Source of the DNA: Bacteroidota bacterium
Lineage (GTDB): Bacteria > Bacteroidota > Bacteroidia > Cytophagales > Cyclobacteriaceae
Assembly: GCA_023428695.1 (NCBI GenBank)
Contig: JAEYWY010000021.1
Span: forward strand, 47,315 to 111,314
Reading direction: 5' to 3'
DNA length: 64,000 nucleotides
Shown here: positions 40,979 through 50,026 of the stretch, in pieces
How the letters are laid out: every line of letters begins with the position of its first letter
Position numbering within the stretch: position 1 is the first letter of the stretch
The notes under the pieces: generated by a model
Seen by the model: only the letters and a program-made list of their open reading frames with translations
Told to the model about the DNA's origin: nothing
Database searches by the model: none
Translations under genes and position numbers: made by a program

Positions 40979-42730
40979 ATGATGAAAAGTGGCTTATTCC
41001 TGACTCCGCGTCTGTTTCCTTTGGTTTTTCTGGTTTTCGTACAGTGCCTCCAGGCCTGCGCATCGACCCCGGGCTCCCATCCAAATTCGGTACTCAAATC
41101 GATTGAATTATCGGTTGAAACCATTCAGCGAGAAAAGCAGGTTTTTCATATTCGTAATCTGACCGTCGGTGATGCCGACTGGGAATGGTCTTTCATAGAT
41201 TCGGAAACAGGTCGGAGAGTGCACCGGTCACACGAAAGGGAGCCACGAATCCGGCTTGCAAGAGGCACTTACGATGTACTGGTCACTGCCAGGGGGCAGA
41301 ATGAAATCACACGCCATTTCAGGAGATACCTGTCAGTGCTCCCGCAGGTGTTCACAGAAAAAACTGCCGACGAGGTTATCGACCTGTCGGCCATCAGCGG
41401 CAATAGCTTTGTCAAGGATTTCGGTAATCTGCGACGCCCGGGCTATAAAATCCTGATCAAAGGAAAGTTCAGTGGTCGAATCAAGTTTACGGGGCTACGG
41501 GGTACCAAAAAGAACCCGGTTCATATCATCAATAAAGGCCAGGTTGAAATTGCTGCATCCAGTCAGAATTACCCCTTTGCGTGGCTATGGGGCGACGACA
41601 ACCATTACGTTTTGATTGATGGCAAAGCTGATCCCGGCATCCCATACGGATTTAAACTTACGGGTCACCAGGAAAAGTCGGGACAAATTCTTTTTATTTC
41701 AGGCAAGTTCAACAAAGGGTTTGAGTTGTGCGGACTACACATAACGGGTAATCAGGGTGTAACGCATGGTGCTGCTGCCATTCAGATTCAAACCTCCTAC
41801 ACGAAAGACTGCAACGCAGCAAACTGGACCTTCGAGTATCTCAAAGTACATAACAACAAGATTGAACGTGCGTCATCCGAAGGAATGTACATTGGTTACT
41901 TTACCGATGAAGCACGTGACACTGGTTTTGTACCTTACCGGGTTGGCCAGGTCCTCGTTTACAGAGATACTATTGTAAATTCGGGATGGGATGCTATTCA
42001 GATCGCTTCCGCGGATGTGTTTGAAGTCCACGACAACTACGTTGATGGAGCAAGTTTGTCTGGAAAAAGAAGTCACAGTTCCTTTCTCAGCTGGAACAAC
42101 GGCAATAAAGAGGGCTATTGTTATCGTAATACATTTCGCAATTGTGCTCACGCAGCGAGTATCTTTTTTGGAGAAACCGGTGAAAAGGCGTATTTATATT
42201 CAAACCTGTTTATCGAAGGAACATATCCGCAGGAAATTAATACACCCGGTTTCTTTTTCTCCAAGGTTTACAATGAACACAACAGAGTCGGTTTGTACAT
42301 TTTTCACAATACCATCGTCACGTCCCGGATAAGCGCAAAGATCGACTACAGGAACACAACAGGTGTCGCGATGCCGGTTATCTACGCGGGCAATGCCATT
42401 CTGCAAAACCGCATCAACAACAAGCGTTATGCAGAAATCGCGATGGGAAAGGATCTTCAGGACAGTAGCCATTGGGTTATCCGAAATGTCTGGCGTATGG
42501 TCGACAGGGAAAGTGAGATGGGCTGGACGGAGGCCTACAAGCCAACAAGAAACTCACTGCTGACAAAAACTGATTTTCACATATCTGAACACATCCACAA
42601 ATTAAAGGGTGGCTTCTACGACCGTGACGGCTATCCGCTCAAACATGAAGAGCTTGGCTACACGGCAGGGTGTTTCAGTGCCTATCAGATCAACGACGCC
42701 GAAAAAAGCACCGCTAATGGAATTCCTTAA
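40979..42730 (+). CDS. Lipoprotein with right-handed parallel beta-helix
   Basis: From the ATG at 40979 (40982 is equally possible) the protein is about 583 residues, with a hydrophobic signal and lipobox-like end (FVQCLQAC). A roughly 100-residue N-terminal beta domain (about 30-115) is followed by helix rungs such as FVKDFGNLRRPGYKILIKG, PVHIINKGQVEI, HYVLIDGKAD, FELCGLHITGN, WTFEYLKVHNNKIERASSEGMYIG, AIQIASADVFEVHDNYV and GYCYRNTFRNCAH, the alternating N-x-x-I/F pattern of pectate-lyase-type beta-helices. Proteins of this shape bind or cleave acidic polysaccharides at the cell surface; the enzyme activity is not assigned. Its end overlaps the next gene by 14 bp. Confidence 0.75.
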   Translation: MMKSGLFLTPRLFPLVFLVFVQCLQACASTPGSHPNSVLKSIELSVETIQREKQVFHIRNLTVGDADWEWSFIDSETGRRVHRSHEREPRIRLARGTYDVLVTARGQNEITRHFRRYLSVLPQVFTEKTADEVIDLSAISGNSFVKDFGNLRRPGYKILIKGKFSGRIKFTGLRGTKKNPVHIINKGQVEIAASSQNYPFAWLWGDDNHYVLIDGKADPGIPYGFKLTGHQEKSGQILFISGKFNKGFELCGLHITGNQGVTHGAAAIQIQTSYTKDCNAANWTFEYLKVHNNKIERASSEGMYIGYFTDEARDTGFVPYRVGQVLVYRDTIVNSGWDAIQIASADVFEVHDNYVDGASLSGKRSHSSFLSWNNGNKEGYCYRNTFRNCAHAASIFFGETGEKAYLYSNLFIEGTYPQEINTPGFFFSKVYNEHNRVGLYIFHNTIVTSRISAKIDYRNTTGVAMPVIYAGNAILQNRINNKRYAEIAMGKDLQDSSHWVIRNVWRMVDRESEMGWTEAYKPTRNSLLTKTDFHISEHIHKLKGGFYDRDGYPLKHEELGYTAGCFSAYQINDAEKSTANGIP

Positions 42731-43490
42731 GGTCAATGATCAGTATGCGCCGCAGGTTGCCCTGATCGAACTCAACCGTCCGAAAGAACTCAACGCACTT
42801 AGCCCACAACTCATGCAGGAGCTGCGCGATGTCCTCGCAGACCTCGACAGTAACAACAACGTGCGTGTGATCATGCTGACTGGTAACGAAAAAGCATTTG
42901 CAGCGGGAGCTGACATTAAGCATATGGCCGATAAGTCTGCCATAGACATGCTTCTCATCGATCAGTTTAATACCTGGGATCAGATTCGGAAAACGAAAAA
43001 ACCGTTGATTGCTGCGGTATCGGGGTTTGCGCTTGGAGGCGGGTGCGAACTCGCTATGATGTGCGATATGATCATCGCTTCCGAGACGGCGCGTTTTGGA
43101 CAACCTGAAATAAAGATCGGCGTGATTCCCGGGGCTGGCGGTACGCAGCGGCTGACTCGCGCTATCGGAAAGGCTAAAGCGATGGAACTTGTACTAACGG
43201 GAAGATTTCTGACCGCAGAGGAAGCTCATTTCTACGGACTTGTAAACAAGATTGTTCCCGTTGAGATGTATCTGCAGGAGGCCGTGCGCCTCGCGTCAGA
43301 AATTGCGGCCATGTCGCCAATAGCAGTACAGTTGGCGAAAGAAGCCGTGAACCGGAGTTTTGAAACACTTTTGGATGAAGGCCTACACTTTGAACGCAAG
43401 AACTTCTACCTGACGTTTGCGTCAAATGATCAGAAAGAAGGGATGAATGCGTTTATCGAAAAACGAAAGCCGGAATTCAAAGGATCGTGA
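42717..43490 (+). CDS. Enoyl-CoA hydratase/isomerase (crotonase family)
   Basis: The 257-residue enzyme has the crotonase oxyanion motif KAFAAGADIKHMAD, the conserved FALGGGCELAMMCDMIIAS with catalytic Glu, and GQPEIKIGVIPGAGGTQRLTRAIG carrying the second catalytic Glu, as in rat mitochondrial enoyl-CoA hydratase. It hydrates trans-2-enoyl-CoA in beta-oxidation. Both catalytic Glu residues are present, so hydratase rather than isomerase is favoured. The ATG at 42717 lies 14 bp inside the upstream lipoprotein gene; the longer upstream frame only mirrors that gene. Its stop directly abuts the convergent DUF6588 stop. Confidence 0.92.
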   Translation: MEFLKVNDQYAPQVALIELNRPKELNALSPQLMQELRDVLADLDSNNNVRVIMLTGNEKAFAAGADIKHMADKSAIDMLLIDQFNTWDQIRKTKKPLIAAVSGFALGGGCELAMMCDMIIASETARFGQPEIKIGVIPGAGGTQRLTRAIGKAKAMELVLTGRFLTAEEAHFYGLVNKIVPVEMYLQEAVRLASEIAAMSPIAVQLAKEAVNRSFETLLDEGLHFERKNFYLTFASNDQKEGMNAFIEKRKPEFKGS

Positions 43491-44528
43491 TTACCTCACG
43501 TTAATCCCGAAACCTACGTTCAGGGCTTTGTATTTTTGAATCGTGTAGTCTGCATGAAGCGTGATCACCGCGAGTTTCACCCTTAGACCTGCCGTTGCGC
43601 GGAATCCGGACGCACTGAAATCCAGCTCCAGGGGATTTGTCTCAAAGTTATCATCAGTATCTCCGTCGTCGTTGATATCGAACGTGCCCTTAAGGGAAAG
43701 ATTTGATTTTGCAATGTTGTATCCCACGCCACCGTAGACCGTAAGTACGGCGATCTTCTTCGAAATAACGGCCTGGATAGTGGTCGCACTCATACTCAGC
43801 TCACCCCGTTGGTTTTCGCCGTCGATTTCGCCATCAGTCAGGTCATAGTTGAGGTCGAATCTCGTGTATCCGAAAAATCCCGAAAGATCAAACGGAAGCA
43901 GCTTGATGCCCGGAATCCACTGTTTGACATCATGCATTACTCCAACGCCCCACATCTTGAAGCTCCCATCATCGCCAATGTTGATCGAGGGAACAAAGCG
44001 GATTTTCAAATCGGTGTTTTTCGCCAGACCGATACCCACATTTGCCATGGGCACTGGCCACATATTGGTTTTTATATGGTCTTTCAAATCAAGACCCGGA
44101 GGGCCGGTAAATGGCTCCGCGGTCGACGGATCGTCCGGATCGGAAAGGTAGAGGTACTCCGGCTCGCGGTCTGCACCGAAAATAGTTGGCGCGTTCGGAT
44201 GATCAGGCGAATCCTGGCTCAGTCGGAAATGCCTCAGTCCCAATTCCCCGACATTGAAGAATTTGTCACTTCCGGGTATAGTCATCCCACTCACCGACAC
44301 AGTCAGATCAAAGCCAAATGTCTTATGGGGCTTCGCCGTGTTGTACCAGCCCTGATTGAGACCCAGACTTGTGGCCTTCATAAGCGGTGATACATACGCA
44401 CTCATGAGGGCTTTCGACTCGTCTAATTCTTCATGCAGGAAATCGCCAAAATTATCCTGCGCGAATGAGCCGGTTGAACAAAAAAACGTAAGTATCGCAA
44501 CCGTGGTAAAAAATCCGGAACTTTTCAT
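43491..44528 (-). CDS. DUF6588 family envelope protein
   Basis: The 345-residue protein has a signal peptide (MKSSGFFTTVAILTFFCSTGSFAQ) and a mature part that fits DUF6588, an outer-membrane barrel-like family of Bacteroidota: an early DESKALMSAYVSPLMKATSLGLNQGWYNTAKPH, LGLRHFRLSQ, and repeated beta-strands late (GELSMSATTIQAVISKKIAVLTVYGGVG, GFRATAGLRVKLAVITLHADYTIQKY), ending GFGINVR. Function is unknown. It is convergent with the enoyl-CoA hydratase, stop to stop with no gap, and divergent from waaA. Confidence 0.8.
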   Translation of the reverse strand: MKSSGFFTTVAILTFFCSTGSFAQDNFGDFLHEELDESKALMSAYVSPLMKATSLGLNQGWYNTAKPHKTFGFDLTVSVSGMTIPGSDKFFNVGELGLRHFRLSQDSPDHPNAPTIFGADREPEYLYLSDPDDPSTAEPFTGPPGLDLKDHIKTNMWPVPMANVGIGLAKNTDLKIRFVPSINIGDDGSFKMWGVGVMHDVKQWIPGIKLLPFDLSGFFGYTRFDLNYDLTDGEIDGENQRGELSMSATTIQAVISKKIAVLTVYGGVGYNIAKSNLSLKGTFDINDDGDTDDNFETNPLELDFSASGFRATAGLRVKLAVITLHADYTIQKYKALNVGFGINVR

Positions 44529-44628
44529 AGGTTAGGTTTCTGAGTATCGCAAATTATGCAAAATCGGGGGCCTACCCTAGCGGGAGATAAAAATTTATAG
44601 CTTCTCTATACGAACTGATGGGTATTGG

Positions 44629-44636
44629 TAATTTTG
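44629..44636 (+). promoter_or_regulatory. TAnnTTTG box immediately before waaA
   Basis: TAATTTTG ends 4 nt before the GTG start of waaA. It is an exact -7 consensus; a leaderless message is implied. Confidence 0.4.
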
Positions 44637-44640
44637 TGAC

Positions 44641-45879
44641 GTGCAAATCCTTTACAACTTCGGAATCTGGAGCCTCTCGGTACTGGTGAAGATCGCTGGT
44701 CTTTTTAACGGAAAAGCAAAACAATTTGTCAGCGGCAGAAAGGGGTTGCTCAGAAATCTCCAACGTGTTTATTCACAGGAATCGCACCCGGTTATCTGGA
44801 TGCACTGCGCTTCCCTCGGCGAGTTTGAACAGGGCAGACCGGTACTGGAAGCGCTGCGAAAGCATTACCCCGACCATAAGTTACTGCTCACATTTTTCTC
44901 GCCCTCAGGATATGAGGTGCGAAAAAATTACAATGGCGTTGATCATGTATGCTACATCCCCTGGGATACACGCCGGAATGCACGAGCCTTCGTCGAAACA
45001 GTGAAACCCGTGATGGCGATTTTTGTAAAGTACGAATTCTGGTATCACCTCAGTCATGCCTTGCACAATGCTAAGGTGCCTTTGATAAGTGTTTCTTCTA
45101 TTTTCAGACCCGACCAGATATTCTTCAAATCGTATGGCGGATGGTACCGCGAGGTGTTGAAAAATTTCTCCTGGTTTTTTGTTCAGAATGAAAAGTCAGT
45201 AGGCCTGCTCAAGGGAATTGGCATCAGCAACTGCACTCTCGCCGGCGACACGCGATTCGACAGGGTATTTGAGATCGTACAAAAACGTGAACCAATTCCG
45301 GCCGCTGACCGTTTCAAAGCCGGTCAGAAGTTGATGGTTGTGGGAAGCTGCTGGCAGGAAGATCTGGACGTACTCGCGCCGCTTATCAATGAGCAGCGAC
45401 TAAAATTTATTATCGCACCACACGAAGTGTCACCGTCTTCGGTTCACGCCATCGAGAAGGCGCTCACGGTAAAGTCGGTCCGGTTTTCGGCAGTCACGAA
45501 TCAAAATGCTGATGAATACGACGTTCTCATCATTGACAATGTCGGGATGCTTTCGAAACTTTATCAGTACGGCGAATTCGCTTACGTTGGCGGTGCCTTT
45601 GGAAAGGGTTTGCATAACATTCTCGAAGCAGCCTGTTATGGTATTCCTGTCTTTTTTGGAAACCAGGCGTTTGCCAAATTTCAGGAAGCCGTTGACCTTA
45701 TTAACCTCGGCGGCGCATTCGAAGTGGCAGATTACCCGGATCTCAAGAAGAAATATGAAATGTTAAACGTCCCCGAAAATTTCATGCTTGCCTGTGAAGT
45801 TACCCGGCGGTATGTCGAAGACAATCTCGGTGCGACGGAAAAAATCATGAAGTACTGCAGGACGATACTGAACATATGA
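44641..45879 (+). CDS. waaA: 3-Deoxy-D-manno-octulosonic acid transferase
   Basis: The 412-residue GT30 enzyme transfers Kdo from CMP-Kdo to lipid A on the cytoplasmic side of the inner membrane. An N-terminal membrane-anchoring helix (IWSLSVLVKIAGLF) is followed by IWMHCASLGEFEQGRPVLEAL (conserved Glu at the acceptor site), LLLTFFSPSGYEV, AIFVKYEFWYHLSHAL, then the CMP-Kdo side VVGSCWQED, FAYVGGAFGKGLHNILEAACYGIPVFFG. This is a normal length. It starts with GTG and overlaps rsgA by 4 bp (ATGA), so the two are coupled. Confidence 0.94.
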   Translation: MQILYNFGIWSLSVLVKIAGLFNGKAKQFVSGRKGLLRNLQRVYSQESHPVIWMHCASLGEFEQGRPVLEALRKHYPDHKLLLTFFSPSGYEVRKNYNGVDHVCYIPWDTRRNARAFVETVKPVMAIFVKYEFWYHLSHALHNAKVPLISVSSIFRPDQIFFKSYGGWYREVLKNFSWFFVQNEKSVGLLKGIGISNCTLAGDTRFDRVFEIVQKREPIPAADRFKAGQKLMVVGSCWQEDLDVLAPLINEQRLKFIIAPHEVSPSSVHAIEKALTVKSVRFSAVTNQNADEYDVLIIDNVGMLSKLYQYGEFAYVGGAFGKGLHNILEAACYGIPVFFGNQAFAKFQEAVDLINLGGAFEVADYPDLKKKYEMLNVPENFMLACEVTRRYVEDNLGATEKIMKYCRTILNI

Positions 45880-46793
45880 AAGGTGTAGTGATGAAATCGA
45901 CAGGTTCGTTTTACGATGTCCTCGCCGACAACGGGAAACGCTATACGTGCAGGGTACGCGGAAAAATCCGCCTTGAAGGGATCAAGGAAACCAATCCTGT
46001 TGCCGTGGGCGACAAGGTAATGTTCGATGAAATGGCAGACACAGGGAACATTACCGAAATACTGCCACGCGACAACCATATCCTTCGCAAGTCAGTAAAG
46101 AAAACAGGACACAGCCACGTCCTGGCCGCGAATGTTGATCAGGTTCTGCTTGTCGTCACACTTGCCTTCCCCCGTACGTCCCTTGGTTTTATAGATCGAT
46201 TTCTCGTGACAGCCGAATCGTTCCGAATCCCGCAGATTATTGTTTTCAACAAGAAAGATCTGCTCGACGAAGAAGCATTTTCTGAAGTCAATGCATTAAT
46301 TGAACTATACTCATCCCTTGGTGTGACTTGTTTTTCGATATCAGCGACAAATGACGAAGACATCAGTTCAGTACGCAACGTTCTGCAAAATAAGATTACA
46401 CTGGTCGCCGGGCACTCGGGTGTTGGAAAATCAACAATGTTGAACCGTATCTCTCCTGAAATCAATCAGACCATTGGAGAGGTTTCCAGCTTTTCAAGCA
46501 AGGGCGTTCATACAACGACGTTTGCCGAGATGTTTCAAATTCAGGAAAACACATTTGTCATCGACACGCCAGGTGTCAAGGAACTCGGCCTGGTTGATAT
46601 GACGCCGCAGGAAATCTCAGACTATTTTCCCGAAATGCGTGACTTGAGACTGGACTGCAAATTTGGATCGCGATGCATCCATGTTAATGAACCTGCGTGC
46701 GCTATTATCGCTGCCGTCGAAACAGGAACGATCGCGCTTTCGCGTTACGAGAGCTACATCAGCATGGTTCTTGACGAGGACAGCCGGAAATAA
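45876..46793 (+). CDS. rsgA: Ribosome small-subunit maturation GTPase RsgA
   Basis: The 305-residue circularly permuted GTPase helps finish the 30S subunit. An N-terminal OB fold (GSFYDVLADNGKRYTCRVRGKI) precedes the permuted G motifs in the order G4 (FNKKDLLDEE), G1 (GHSGVGKSTMLN), G2-like loop (SSKGVHTTT) and G3 (DTPGVKELG). The C-terminal zinc knuckle is seen in RLDCKFGSRCIHVNEPACAI. It overlaps waaA by 4 bp and the following dioxygenase gene begins 7 bp after its stop. Confidence 0.95.
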   Translation: MKGVVMKSTGSFYDVLADNGKRYTCRVRGKIRLEGIKETNPVAVGDKVMFDEMADTGNITEILPRDNHILRKSVKKTGHSHVLAANVDQVLLVVTLAFPRTSLGFIDRFLVTAESFRIPQIIVFNKKDLLDEEAFSEVNALIELYSSLGVTCFSISATNDEDISSVRNVLQNKITLVAGHSGVGKSTMLNRISPEINQTIGEVSSFSSKGVHTTTFAEMFQIQENTFVIDTPGVKELGLVDMTPQEISDYFPEMRDLRLDCKFGSRCIHVNEPACAIIAAVETGTIALSRYESYISMVLDEDSRK

Positions 46794-46800
46794 ACCTGTT

Positions 46801-47646
46801 GTGGAGTACATCGTAAACAATCGCACGATCACCTACAACGCAATGGGTGAGCGCATGACAGGGGAACCGTACGTTTTACTGCATGAAGCACAAGACCTGA
46901 CCTCGAATACTCCCTGGGCAAGGAAGGGATTCTCAATCGAACGATTTCTTGATGATGCCACGTATGAGACTTTTCGGCGAAACACCGTCACACTGCTCGT
47001 TAGTTGTTGGCGAAAGGCGGGACTTGATGTGCCTGACGGATTCCCTCCGGAACAATATCATCAACTCGTACCTGATATGCACACACACATTCGTGCTATT
47101 GACCATACAAAGTTGTTAAGTACAAGTGCGTTTCCTGTTCCAATCGAAATCGTAGAAAAACGTATCGGCGAAATCTGTGGGATTCTCCTGCGCGCACTAA
47201 ACCCGTTTGATCAGCAGTCCGTTTTTCACTTCCGGGTAATCCGGCCATCGTCGGGAGACAATAACCCGCTGCATCGCGATGTGTGGCTTGAGGATTATGA
47301 CAACTGTATTAACCTGTATATCCCGATTGCTGGAAGCAATGAATTGTCTTCGCTAATCCTTATCCCGGGAAGCCATCATTTGCCTGAGTCTCAATTTGAA
47401 AGAACAGTGCAGGGGGCACTCATCAATAACGTTCGCTTCAACGTGCCTGCTGTCACTGCAATACACGGCGAATTCATTTGTGAACGACCAAGCCCTGGCG
47501 AAAACGAAGTTTTAGTCTTTTCTCCATACCTGATCCATGGCGGAGCGGTGAATCTGAATAGCGACACGACGAGAATATCAATTGAACTCCGCCTTTGGAA
47601 ATTACGAGAACCTGATCCTGTGATACAACCTCCGCAGCGGAGCTAA
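46801..47646 (+). CDS. PhyH-like Fe(II)/2-oxoglutarate dioxygenase
   Basis: From a GTG start at 46801 the protein is 281 residues (46843 ATG is the alternative). The double-stranded beta-helix motifs are HFRVIRPSSGDNNPLHRDVWLED (H-x-D facial pair), NLYIPIAG, SSLILIPGSHHLPES, and the distal HGGAVNLNSDTTRISIELRLW with the second His and the Arg that binds 2-oxoglutarate. This fits phytanoyl-CoA dioxygenase-type hydroxylases, often acting on small molecules or sugars. The substrate is unknown; the setting next to waaA and a glycosyltransferase suggests surface-glycan work. It shares 45 bp with the convergent glycosyltransferase gene. Confidence 0.75.
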   Translation: MEYIVNNRTITYNAMGERMTGEPYVLLHEAQDLTSNTPWARKGFSIERFLDDATYETFRRNTVTLLVSCWRKAGLDVPDGFPPEQYHQLVPDMHTHIRAIDHTKLLSTSAFPVPIEIVEKRIGEICGILLRALNPFDQQSVFHFRVIRPSSGDNNPLHRDVWLEDYDNCINLYIPIAGSNELSSLILIPGSHHLPESQFERTVQGALINNVRFNVPAVTAIHGEFICERPSPGENEVLVFSPYLIHGGAVNLNSDTTRISIELRLWKLREPDPVIQPPQRS

Positions 47647-48555
47647 CGGAAGCCTGAGACGATTTAGTATCATCATTAATTCACTTCCGAAATTACGTTT
47701 ACCTAGTTGATTCAATAATTCGTAAAACAGGACTGCGTGTTTTCGGTTTCCGGAGAATACACACTGGCGAATCTCATACCGAAGTCGTTGAGCAAGGGCT
47801 TGATTCTCAAGATCATTTCTGTTCAGGATCATCGCTTTCCTGCAAACGAGGTACGTGGAATGAATTTGTCGATCGCCGGGGTGATACCAGCGTTGACTCA
47901 GGGATGTGGAATGTACGCGAACCTTTGTCAATTTTTCGTCCAGAAAGCCGTATCGAAAGTCTCTCGCGGATCTCACCCAGAAATCGAAATCCTCGTAAGC
48001 GAGGTTCTCATCATATCCGTTGAGTTTTTCGAATACCTCCCTTCTCACGAGCATGGTGGGCGCGCATATGAAGTATGTTTTTAACACATCACCATACACG
48101 TCGCCTTCGGGAATGTCGTGCAGCAGACCATGCGATTTCAGATGGCGGTAATGTTCACGGATAATGTCGCCTTTCTCGTTAATGTATTCGGCATCAGTAA
48201 AGACCACACCCTTGTCGCTATGTGTATCAAAAAAATGAACCTGTTTCGCGATACGATCCGGCTGCATTACATCATCCGTCGCGAAATCAACCACAAAGTC
48301 ACCCTTTGCAATTTTCCATCCTTCATTGAATGCACGGCAGTTGCCAATATTTTCAGATAGTGCCAGGAATTCTACAGACGGATGATCCTTCAGAAACAAA
48401 CGTATTTCATCGGCGCTGCCGTCGGTACTATGATCATCGACGACGATAATTTCGATTGGTGAATATGTCTGATTAAGAACCGACGCAATCGCTTCACGAA
48501 CAAACTGCCGGTGATTGTAGCATAAACATATGACCGTAACCAGCGGCGAAGTCAT
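47602..48555 (-). CDS. Family 2 glycosyltransferase
   Basis: The 317-residue GT-A enzyme has VTVICLCYNHRQFVREAIASVLNQTYSPIEIIVVDDHSTDGS (nucleotide-sugar binding) in two halves, an acceptor-side KGDFVVDFATDDVMQPDRI with the DxD-like metal site, and later NGYDENLAYEDFDFWVRSA. There are no membrane segments. GT2 enzymes build surface glycans; donor and acceptor are unknown. It is the last gene of the minus-strand set that starts with DUF4442, and lies 3 bp after the GNAT-like gene. It overlaps the convergent dioxygenase by 45 bp. Confidence 0.85.
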   Translation of the reverse strand: MTSPLVTVICLCYNHRQFVREAIASVLNQTYSPIEIIVVDDHSTDGSADEIRLFLKDHPSVEFLALSENIGNCRAFNEGWKIAKGDFVVDFATDDVMQPDRIAKQVHFFDTHSDKGVVFTDAEYINEKGDIIREHYRHLKSHGLLHDIPEGDVYGDVLKTYFICAPTMLVRREVFEKLNGYDENLAYEDFDFWVRSARDFRYGFLDEKLTKVRVHSTSLSQRWYHPGDRQIHSTYLVCRKAMILNRNDLENQALAQRLRYEIRQCVFSGNRKHAVLFYELLNQLGKRNFGSELMMILNRLRLPLAPLRRLYHRIRFS

Positions 48556-48558
48556 GAC

Positions 48559-49494
48559 TCAGAGGACTTTTTCGTAAACCAGTTTCTGTGTTGGCGTGGC
48601 ACTGAGGTTGAGCTTGAAATCCAGCAGCGTAAAGTTTGGTCGCCCCTGCAATGCCGACGTTCCCAAATCAATGAGTTTGATTTTTTCGGTTTGACAATGC
48701 TCGTATATACCTTCCATCAAACGAACTATCGGGCTTAGTTTGTCGTACTGTTTCGCGTGGCCCGAGTAAAAATTATAAAGAATCGTATTGTTAATGAGAA
48801 TTGAAATCGACGCAGCCGCAAGTGAATTGTTGTCAAACATTCCAAACAAAAGAAACCGATCAGGGAAATGATCACTGACCGTCTTGATCTGGCCATAGGT
48901 CATGCTGAGTGATTGTCTGCGTTCTTCCCTGCATGAACTTATGAATTCGTGGACATCCTTCAGTCGCGTAACGGGCATCAATCCGAACCGGAGATTGCTT
49001 CGCCGGATCTGCCCCGCCTTGCGCTTTTCCCAACTCGACATTACCTGGTATAGGCTGTTGGCGGATACTTCTATGCATGCGCTAAGTTCAGCTTTCTTGA
49101 CGCGGTATCCCTGATTGAATAAGAAAGTTGAAAGTAACGCTGACCGGCTTCGGTTGTACAACTCCGGGTAGGACTTAATTTCGATGCGCTTCACACCAAG
49201 AGGAATAAGTCGTCCCTCAATCCATTTGATAAATTCGAACAACTCCCGCGGCGGCATCGTGTCAGAGAATTCAAACGAACCAAAGGGATTTTTCAGTGGA
49301 CTGATCGCCACGCCATCCTGCACGAAAAAGTGTGCTCTTGCCTTTGCCATTTTTTTCTCAGTCCGAACAGCATAAAAAGAACGCCACCCTTCCGACGCCT
49401 GGATAGTCAGATTTTTTGGTTCGTTGAATAAGTAGGAATCGAAATCGCAGCGAAATCCCTCTGGTAGTGTTTCCTCAATAAAACTCGTTTCCAA
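48559..49494 (-). CDS. GNAT/FemAB-like acetyl- or aminoacyl-transferase
   Basis: The 311-residue protein shows a late GNAT-type fold of the BioF2/FemAB-like kind: SSWEKRKAGQIRRSNLRFGLMPV, FISSCREERRQSLSMTYGQIK, RFLLFGMFDNNSLAAASISILINNTILYNFYSGH and LSPIVRLMEGIYEHCQTEKIKLIDLG. These enzymes add acyl or aminoacyl groups to peptidoglycan or sugars. The frame is bounded by a stop just before codon 1, and the only start at the N-terminal end is TTG at 49492-49494, next to the stop of the upstream gene; an internal ATG at residue 49 would remove a conserved part. It precedes the GT2 gene by 3 bp. Confidence 0.65.
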   Translation of the reverse strand: METSFIEETLPEGFRCDFDSYLFNEPKNLTIQASEGWRSFYAVRTEKKMAKARAHFFVQDGVAISPLKNPFGSFEFSDTMPPRELFEFIKWIEGRLIPLGVKRIEIKSYPELYNRSRSALLSTFLFNQGYRVKKAELSACIEVSANSLYQVMSSWEKRKAGQIRRSNLRFGLMPVTRLKDVHEFISSCREERRQSLSMTYGQIKTVSDHFPDRFLLFGMFDNNSLAAASISILINNTILYNFYSGHAKQYDKLSPIVRLMEGIYEHCQTEKIKLIDLGTSALQGRPNFTLLDFKLNLSATPTQKLVYEKVL

Positions 49495-49974
49495 TTAGTA
49501 AGGTATTCCCAATCGTTTATAAATAAAATGCATCAGCCATGCCGGTCCGATGAGTAGAAATTGTACGTCTTTGAAAAAAGAAGGCTTTTTGCCTTCTACT
49601 TTGTGTCCATAGAACTGTCCGATCCATGCAACGACAAATATAACCACGCATAACAACCATAATGGTGCAATATTCAAGCGACTAAGCGTATTTGCAACGA
49701 CAAGACACAGCGCACCGAATAGCATCATTCCAATGCTGAGCGGAATCGAAAGCGTTACGTAGTAGACAAGAACCAGCACCAGTGTAACCGTTGCCCAGTT
49801 CGCATACGGATTTCCCGCACCCATGAACGATTGCAACATACTGCTTGGAATAGACGCGATCAGTCCGACGATGCTAAAAAAAATGAGCGGAACACAAATC
49901 CAATGAATAGCCTTGTTCGTCTTGTTTTGATGGCTTTCACCATACTCCGTCAGTAGTTCGTCAATGCGGCGCAT
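49495..49974 (-). CDS. Mpo1-like (DUF962) membrane protein
   Basis: The 159-residue protein starts MRRIDELLTEYGESHQNKTNKAIHWICVP, with the His of the Y-x-x-x-H-x-N/Q-x-x-N/T-x-x-x-H-x-x-G/C family motif, and has four membrane segments. A second motif, WIGQFYGHKVEGKKPSF, with the conserved His and E-x-x-x-P, is present. Family member yeast Mpo1 is an Fe(II)-dependent dioxygenase for 2-hydroxy fatty acids in sphingolipid breakdown; Cytophagales and relatives make sphingolipids and 2-hydroxy fatty acids, so a lipid role is plausible. ATG at 49974 is favoured over a TTG at 50025. Confidence 0.85.
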   Translation of the reverse strand: MRRIDELLTEYGESHQNKTNKAIHWICVPLIFFSIVGLIASIPSSMLQSFMGAGNPYANWATVTLVLVLVYYVTLSIPLSIGMMLFGALCLVVANTLSRLNIAPLWLLCVVIFVVAWIGQFYGHKVEGKKPSFFKDVQFLLIGPAWLMHFIYKRLGIPY

Positions 49975-50026
49975 AGGCGTGCGGGTTAATGTTCTTAAAT
50001 TACTGCTTATTCCAAAAAACTTCAAG

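Noticed and set aside
42609..42716. Upstream extension of the enoyl-CoA hydratase frame
   Set aside because: It is a shadow of the beta-helix lipoprotein gene; crotonase similarity begins at the ATG at 42717.
46663..46800. Upstream extension of the PhyH-like gene into rsgA
   Set aside because: These codons only mirror the rsgA coding sequence in another frame; the family-like part starts after the rsgA stop.
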